A stretch of DNA of 5,907 bases from assembly GCA_019417795.1 (NCBI GenBank), contig DXUR01000190.1:1-5907 (forward strand). The letters run 5' to 3'. This stretch comes from Clostridiales bacterium. Lineage in GTDB: Bacteria; Bacillota_A; Clostridia; Oscillospirales; Oscillospiraceae. Positions 4,439 to 5,907 of this stretch are shown here, piece after piece. Below the pieces are notes generated by a model. The model was not told the origin of the DNA and did no database searches. It worked only from the letters and a program-made list of their open reading frames with translations. The first letter of the stretch is position 1; each line of letters opens with the position of its first letter. The translations under genes and the position numbers were made by a program.

Positions 4439-5497
4439 ATGGCACAGGTATTTTTGGGAATGAGCGGCGGGGTGGACAGCTCTGCCGCCGCGGTCTTGCT
4501 GCAAGAGCAGGGATACGCCGTCAGCGGCCTGCATCTGTCCCTGTTAAGCGGTCTGCCTTTACCGGCAGACCGCCTTCCGGATGACGGCTCCGACGCCCGG
4601 GCCGTGGCATCCCTGCTGGGGCTTCCCTTCTACGATATGGACCTCTCCCCGAAATTTCGGGCAACGGTCATCGACTATTTCATCCGGGAATACGAGGCGG
4701 GCCGCACCCCAAACCCCTGCGTATTCTGCAACCGGAGGATCAAGTTCGGCGCCATGTGGGACGCCGCCCGAAAGCTAGGGGCGGACTATCTGGCCACCGG
4801 CCACTACGCCAAAATCCGACAGGATCCTGCCACCGGCCGTCACCTGCTCTGCCGGGGGACGGACCGTTCCAAGGACCAGAGCTACTTTCTCTGCCGTTTG
4901 ACGCAGGAGCAGCTTTCCCGGACGCTGTTCTCCTTGGGCGATCTGGAAAAACCGGCGGTACGGGCCTTGGCGGAGGCTCACGGCTTGATCAACGCCCAAA
5001 AGCGGGACAGTCAGGATATCTGCTTCGTGCCGGACGGGGACTATGTGAGCTTCATTACCCGCTGCGTGGGACACGAATCCCCCACCGGGCCGTTTGTGGA
5101 CCGGGAGGGCCGCGTCTTAGGCCAGCACAAGGGGTTCATCCGCTACACCAAGGGCCAGCACAAGGGACTGGGTCTTGCCATCGAGCCGCCGCTGTACGTC
5201 CTGCGGAAGGATCCGGCGGACCACGCCGTCTATCTGGGTCACAATGAGGACCTGTTCACCTCAGAGCTGATTGCCGGGGACTGGAACTGGATCTCCATTC
5301 CCGCTTTGACCGCCCCTATGACCGTCACCGTCAAGACCCGCTATTCCCAGCGGGAAGCGGAGGCCGTGGCGGAGCCGCTGTCCGGTGGGCAGGTACGCCT
5401 GCGGTTCCGGGAGCCCCAGCGGGCGGTGACGCCGGGACAGTTCGTTGTCCTCTATGACGGAGACGCCGTGGTGGGCGGCGGCGTAATTCTGGAATGA
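4439..5497 (+). CDS. mnmA: tRNA-specific 2-thiouridylase MnmA
   Basis: MnmA adenylates and thiolates U34 in the anticodon of tRNA-Lys, -Glu and -Gln, using sulfur relayed from a cysteine desulfurase. The 352 residues match the family. The N-terminal PP-loop SGGVDSS (9-15) binds ATP. RTPNPCVFCNRRIKF (89-103) contains the first catalytic Cys97, and DSQDICFVPDGDY (190-202) contains the second, Cys195. GHYAKI (121-126) and KDQSYFL (145-151) are further core motifs. The C-terminal part from about 210 has the beta-barrel tRNA-binding features (RYTKGQHKGLGL at 235-246). An extra Cys94 makes a CxxC with Cys97. The ribosome site TAGGAGG is five bases from the ATG. The preceding gene ends in a terminator, so mnmA starts its own unit and is probably cotranscribed with the small gene downstream. 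No iscS-like gene is in view. Confidence 0.97.
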   Translation: MAQVFLGMSGGVDSSAAAVLLQEQGYAVSGLHLSLLSGLPLPADRLPDDGSDARAVASLLGLPFYDMDLSPKFRATVIDYFIREYEAGRTPNPCVFCNRRIKFGAMWDAARKLGADYLATGHYAKIRQDPATGRHLLCRGTDRSKDQSYFLCRLTQEQLSRTLFSLGDLEKPAVRALAEAHGLINAQKRDSQDICFVPDGDYVSFITRCVGHESPTGPFVDREGRVLGQHKGFIRYTKGQHKGLGLAIEPPLYVLRKDPADHAVYLGHNEDLFTSELIAGDWNWISIPALTAPMTVTVKTRYSQREAEAVAEPLSGGQVRLRFREPQRAVTPGQFVVLYDGDAVVGGGVILE

Positions 5498-5562
5498 GTT
5501 TCCATCATGCTTTCCGTTTCTCCGGGCATACTACCCTCAGACCGAAAAAGGAGTGACGGAGT

Positions 5563-5742
5563 ATGAAAGGTTGTGCCGGATTTTGGGTCGGCATGAGCGC
5601 CGGTCTGCTGGCTGGCGCCGCAATGGGTATGATGTCGCCCTACGGACGGGACCCCATGAAAACACAGGTGGGGAAAAGCATCCGCAAGCTGGGTATCGCG
5701 GTGGACAACGCCGTGGACAACATTGTATCCGATCTGCGCTGA
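5563..5742 (+). CDS. Small glycine-zipper membrane-associated protein (59 aa), function unknown
   Basis: I do not recognise a specific family; the layout recalls YtxH-like small proteins. A strong AAGGAG (5548-5553) nine bases before the ATG marks it as a real gene. Residues 6-24 are hydrophobic and carry Gly at 6, 10, 14, 18 and 22, a perfect GxxxG series expected to let membrane helices pack tightly. A short Pro/Gly turn (25-31, SPYGRDP) follows. Residues 32-59 can form an amphipathic helix with Val36, Ile40, Leu43, Val47, Val51, Ile54 and Leu58 on one face. No signal peptidase site is apparent; Cys4 lies too close to the start for a lipobox. The gap to mnmA is 65 bases with no terminator seen, so cotranscription is likely, but no functional link follows. 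A hairpin and repeat copy B come directly after. Confidence 0.82.
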   Translation: MKGCAGFWVGMSAGLLAGAAMGMMSPYGRDPMKTQVGKSIRKLGIAVDNAVDNIVSDLR

Positions 5743-5750
5743 ACAAAAGG

Positions 5751-5777
5751 AACAGGGAGGGCTGTGCCCTCCCTGTT
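5751..5777 (+). terminator. Terminator-like hairpin after the small gene
   Basis: AACAGGGAGGG (5751-5761) and CCCTCCCTGTT (5767-5777) form a perfect 11-bp stem with a 5-base loop, eight bases after the stop codon. There is almost no T tract (TTGCT). As after hpf, the stem has the outer sequence AACAGGG...CCCTGTT and runs straight into the structured repeat, here after three bases. Confidence 0.75.
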
Positions 5778-5780
5778 GCT

Positions 5781-5907
5781 CAGCGTGTCGAAAAATCCTT
5801 TTCGCCCCGCTGAGCAGGTTTTCAGAACCTTATAAAAGTTCTGAAAACTAATGATTTTAATGGCGCAGGACACCCTTCTTGGGTTTCCCGCGCACACCCT
5901 TCCTTAC
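5781..5907 (+). repeat. Structured dispersed repeat, copy B (may continue beyond the window)
   Basis: This is the second copy of the 127-bp element, same orientation as copy A, 20 substitutions and no indels. H1 is kept: CAGCG (5781-5785) with CGCTG (5808-5812), enclosing CGAAAA (5789-5794) with TTTTCG (5799-5804). H2 keeps an 11-bp core (5818-5828 with 5838-5848). H3 is kept at 5863-5869 with 5887-5893. The window ends while the alignment still holds, so the true right border is not visible. Like copy A it follows the stem-loop at the 3' end of a plus-strand gene. Confidence 0.9.

Noticed and set aside
5553..5813. Plus-strand 86-codon frame overlapping the small gene
   Set aside because: It overlaps the ribosome site, continues through the terminator stem into the repeat, and is Arg-rich in an out-of-frame fashion; the 59-codon frame has the better start and a structured protein.

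Overview
The window looks like a core-chromosome stretch of a fairly GC-rich, low-oxygen Firmicute, most likely an Oscillospiraceae-type (Clostridium cluster IV) gut anaerobe. This is inferred from a highly expressed clostridial-style thiolase, a PerR-type peroxide sensor, a long-form HPF, strong AGGAGG-type ribosome sites and many GC-rich hairpin-plus-T terminators. No phage, transposase or CRISPR array is visible. The species cannot be fixed from this sequence.

Layout, left to right. 1-405 (+) is the 3' third of an acetyl-CoA C-acetyltransferase, closed by a textbook terminator. 543-944 (+) is a short PerR-like Fur-family repressor with its own consensus promoter and terminator. 945-1288 is intergenic and holds a terminator that works only on the minus strand and belongs to no visible gene. 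1289-1834 (+) is the long ribosome hibernation factor hpf. 1835-2133 lies between the convergent hpf and gap genes. It carries a terminator hairpin, a 127-bp structured repeat (copy A) and a second, near-identical terminator hairpin. 2134-3156 (-) is gap. 3157-3477 is a divergent promoter region with a perfect 12-bp tandem repeat. 3478-4284 (+) is a soluble histidine-kinase-like ATPase with Asn at the likely phospho-His position. 4439-5497 (+) is mnmA, followed without an obvious terminator by a 59-codon gene (5563-5742) for a glycine-zipper mini-protein. A hairpin and copy B of the 127-bp repeat (5781 to the window end) close the window.

The genes are mostly single housekeeping or stress units rather than a pathway operon: carbon flux (thiolase, GAPDH), peroxide response (PerR), stationary-phase ribosome protection (HPF) and tRNA thiolation (MnmA).

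The least ordinary content is the dispersed structured repeat. Its two copies are gap-free, 107 of 127 bases identical, and each contains three nested or palindromic hairpins. Each sits directly behind a terminator-like stem at the 3' end of a plus-strand gene. Other points worth a look are the orphan minus-strand terminator, the kinase-like protein without its histidine, the GAPDH without the usual cofactor Asp, and the glycine-zipper small protein.
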